Shown here in pieces: positions 5,112-6,102 of a stretch of 6,102 bases of DNA. Under the pieces are notes generated by a model that worked only from the letters and a program-made list of their open reading frames with translations, ran no database searches and was not told the DNA's origin. The position numbers and the translations under genes were made by a program. This DNA is from Pseudomonadota bacterium. GTDB lineage: Bacteria; SZUA-182; DTGQ01. Position 1 is the stretch's first letter; every line of letters starts with the position of its first letter. The stretch lies in NCBI GenBank assembly GCA_030605265.1, contig JAUWIR010000291.1:1-6102 (forward strand). Direction: 5' to 3'.

Positions 5112-5720
5112 TTAGTCAAAATAGCCCTTCATTTTGAGGTAGTCTAATACTCTGTTTGCGCATTCCTCTGCACTATGTTTGCCGGAATCTACTATCAATT
5201 CAGGTTCCCCCGGTTCTTCATAGGGAGCGGATATACCGGTAAATTCTTTTATTTCACCTGCTCGTGCCTTTTTGTAAAGCATTTTGGGATCTCTTTGTTC
5301 ACAGATCTCCAGATCGCATTTTACAAAAATTTCAATCATATCCCTATCTTCTACAATACTTCTTACCCTGTCTCTATCTTGGCGATAGGGTGAGATAAAA
5401 GCAGTAGAGACAATTACCCCTGCATCAACAAACAATTTAGCCACCTCTCCAATACGCCGAATATTTTCAGTCCTATCTTCAGGAGAAAAACCCAAATTGC
5501 TGTTTAAGCCAAAACGAATATTATCGCCATCCAGAACGTAAGTATGTAAGCCTCTGTTAAAAAGTTTTTTTTCAACTTCATTGGCTATGGTAGATTTTCC
5601 ACACCCTGAAAGTCCGGTGTACCACAAGATCACCCCTTTATTTGTATTCTTATTCTCTCTTTCATCCCTGCCCACTAATCCATTGTGCCAGGTTATATTC
5701 TTGCTCTTTGGTTCACTCAT
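5112..5720 (-). CDS. cysC: Adenylylsulfate kinase (APS kinase)
   Basis: A 202-residue cytoplasmic kinase that phosphorylates APS at the 3' position to give PAPS, the sulfate donor for sulfotransferases and PAPS reductase. Seen in order: NITWH at 8-12, Walker A GLSGCGKS at 36-43, DGDNIR at 64-69, LGFSPEDRTENIRRIGEVAK at 76-95, FISPYRQDR at 108-116, RDPKMLYKKARAG at 143-155 and FTGISAPYEEP at 160-170. These are the full set of CysC signatures and the length is typical. The Walker A has Cys40 where Ala or Ser is more usual, a harmless variant. AGGAG lies 7 bases before the ATG. It is the first gene of the pair with sat, 26 bases apart, so substrate made by the second gene's enzyme is used by the first. 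A dependable promoter could not be picked out upstream. Confidence 0.96.
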   Translation of the reverse strand: MSEPKSKNITWHNGLVGRDERENKNTNKGVILWYTGLSGCGKSTIANEVEKKLFNRGLHTYVLDGDNIRFGLNSNLGFSPEDRTENIRRIGEVAKLFVDAGVIVSTAFISPYRQDRDRVRSIVEDRDMIEIFVKCDLEICEQRDPKMLYKKARAGEIKEFTGISAPYEEPGEPELIVDSGKHSAEECANRVLDYLKMKGYFD

Positions 5721-5771
5721 TGTTTAACTCCTGTATCAACATTTAGTCAGAAATAAAAAAACCTCCTGCAG

Positions 5772-5793
5772 AATCCTGTTAATCCTGTCTAAT
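5772..5793. repeat. Dispersed intergenic repeat, second copy
   Basis: AATCCTGTTAATCCTGTC followed by TAAT, made of two AATCCTGT units. It shares its core with the element at 211-232, in the same orientation. It lies 51 bases upstream of the cysC start and could sit inside that gene's leader or promoter. Confidence 0.55.
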
Positions 5794-6074
5794 TTGAATA
5801 TGTTAACATAAAAAAGCTCTGAACTCTACCAGGAATTTATCCCTTTGATTAATGGCGAAAACCGAAGAAATGTATTAATAGGTTTTAATTTGAAAATTGC
5901 TCCCTTAATACTATTCCGCCAATGCCATTACGCTTTAGAGCAATTATATTTAACGATTATTACCGATATGCTTTGAAAAAAATTGAATAAATTGATTTTT
6001 TCTATAAGTCATGCTATGTTTTCATTATGACGTATTGAGCATAAATTAATTTTACTCATAATTAGGTTAAAAAA

Positions 6075-6090
6075 GGCACAGAGGCACAAA
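6075..6090. repeat. Short tandem repeat GGCACAGA GGCACAAA
   Basis: Two 8-base units differing at one base, flanked by A-runs, at the right edge of the window. Similar GGCACA-type intergenic repeats are seen in other environmental genomes. The array may continue outside the window. Confidence 0.4.
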
Positions 6091-6102
6091 GCTAAAAAAA
6101 AA

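Larger units (their letters stand above)
5721..6102. other. Gene-free region upstream of cysC
   Basis: No reading frame beyond about 16 codons with a start was found on either strand. It contains the dispersed repeat at 5772-5793, the short repeat at 6075-6090 and AT-rich sequence that should hold the cysC promoter. A perfect TATAAT on the minus strand at 5948-5943 lacks a matching -35 box and is about 220 bases from cysC. Confidence 0.6.

Noticed and set aside
5943..5948. TATAAT on the minus strand as the cysC promoter
   Set aside because: No -35 box at 16-18 bases, it is about 220 bases from the gene, and such matches are expected by chance in this AT-rich stretch.
1..6102. CRISPR array, tRNA, rRNA or insertion sequence
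   Set aside because: No spaced repeat array, no tRNA or rRNA-like sequence and no transposase or terminal inverted repeats were found on either strand.

Overview
This AT-rich window carries two minus-strand gene groups, one very small plus-strand reading frame with an unusually rich upstream region, and two gene-poor edges with short dispersed repeats. The stand-alone ATP sulfurylase is of the type common in sulfate-reducing and sulfur-metabolising anaerobes. There is also a GxxExxY-family fragment, intergenic 'AATCCTGTTAATCCTGTC'-type repeats, and a metal ATPase with HMA2-like partners. Together these suggest an environmental anaerobe, for example from Desulfobacterota, Nitrospirota or Planctomycetota. 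The phylum is an inference and cannot be fixed from this sequence.

Left edge (1-381): the start of a GxxExxY-family gene on the minus strand, cut by the window edge and broken by a frameshift. After it come a dispersed repeat and a tandem heptamer array that ends just downstream of the ATPase stop codon.

Metal-transport module (382-3146, minus strand, read right to left): a 97-residue DUF5132-like membrane protein with a glycine zipper, a 104-residue HMA2-like protein, and a 699-residue P1B-type ATPase that begins with its own HMA2-like domain. Gaps are about 25-31 bases, so this looks like one operon. Two things are odd. The middle gene has no ATG, GTG or TTG start, only an ATA at ideal distance from a strong ribosome binding site. 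The ATPase has no Cys-Pro-Cys metal motif in its sixth membrane helix.

Intergenic regulatory region and small ORF (3147-3828): a well-placed ribosome binding site leads into a 44-codon plus-strand ORF for a very basic peptide. Upstream are a possible sigma-54 promoter, two tandem near-palindromes exactly 21 bases apart at about -123 and -102, and two further inverted repeats. A 13-bp hairpin then lies between this ORF and the convergent sat gene.

Sulfate-activation operon (3829-5720, minus strand): cysC (APS kinase) followed 26 bases later by sat (ATP sulfurylase). Together they turn sulfate and ATP into APS and then PAPS. No reductase gene is visible.

Right edge (5721-6102): no gene; it holds repeat fragments and presumably the cysC promoter.

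The most interesting candidates are the three-gene metal module, which has the same layout as the mycobacterial PacL/P-type ATPase pairs, and the small basic ORF with its layered control region.
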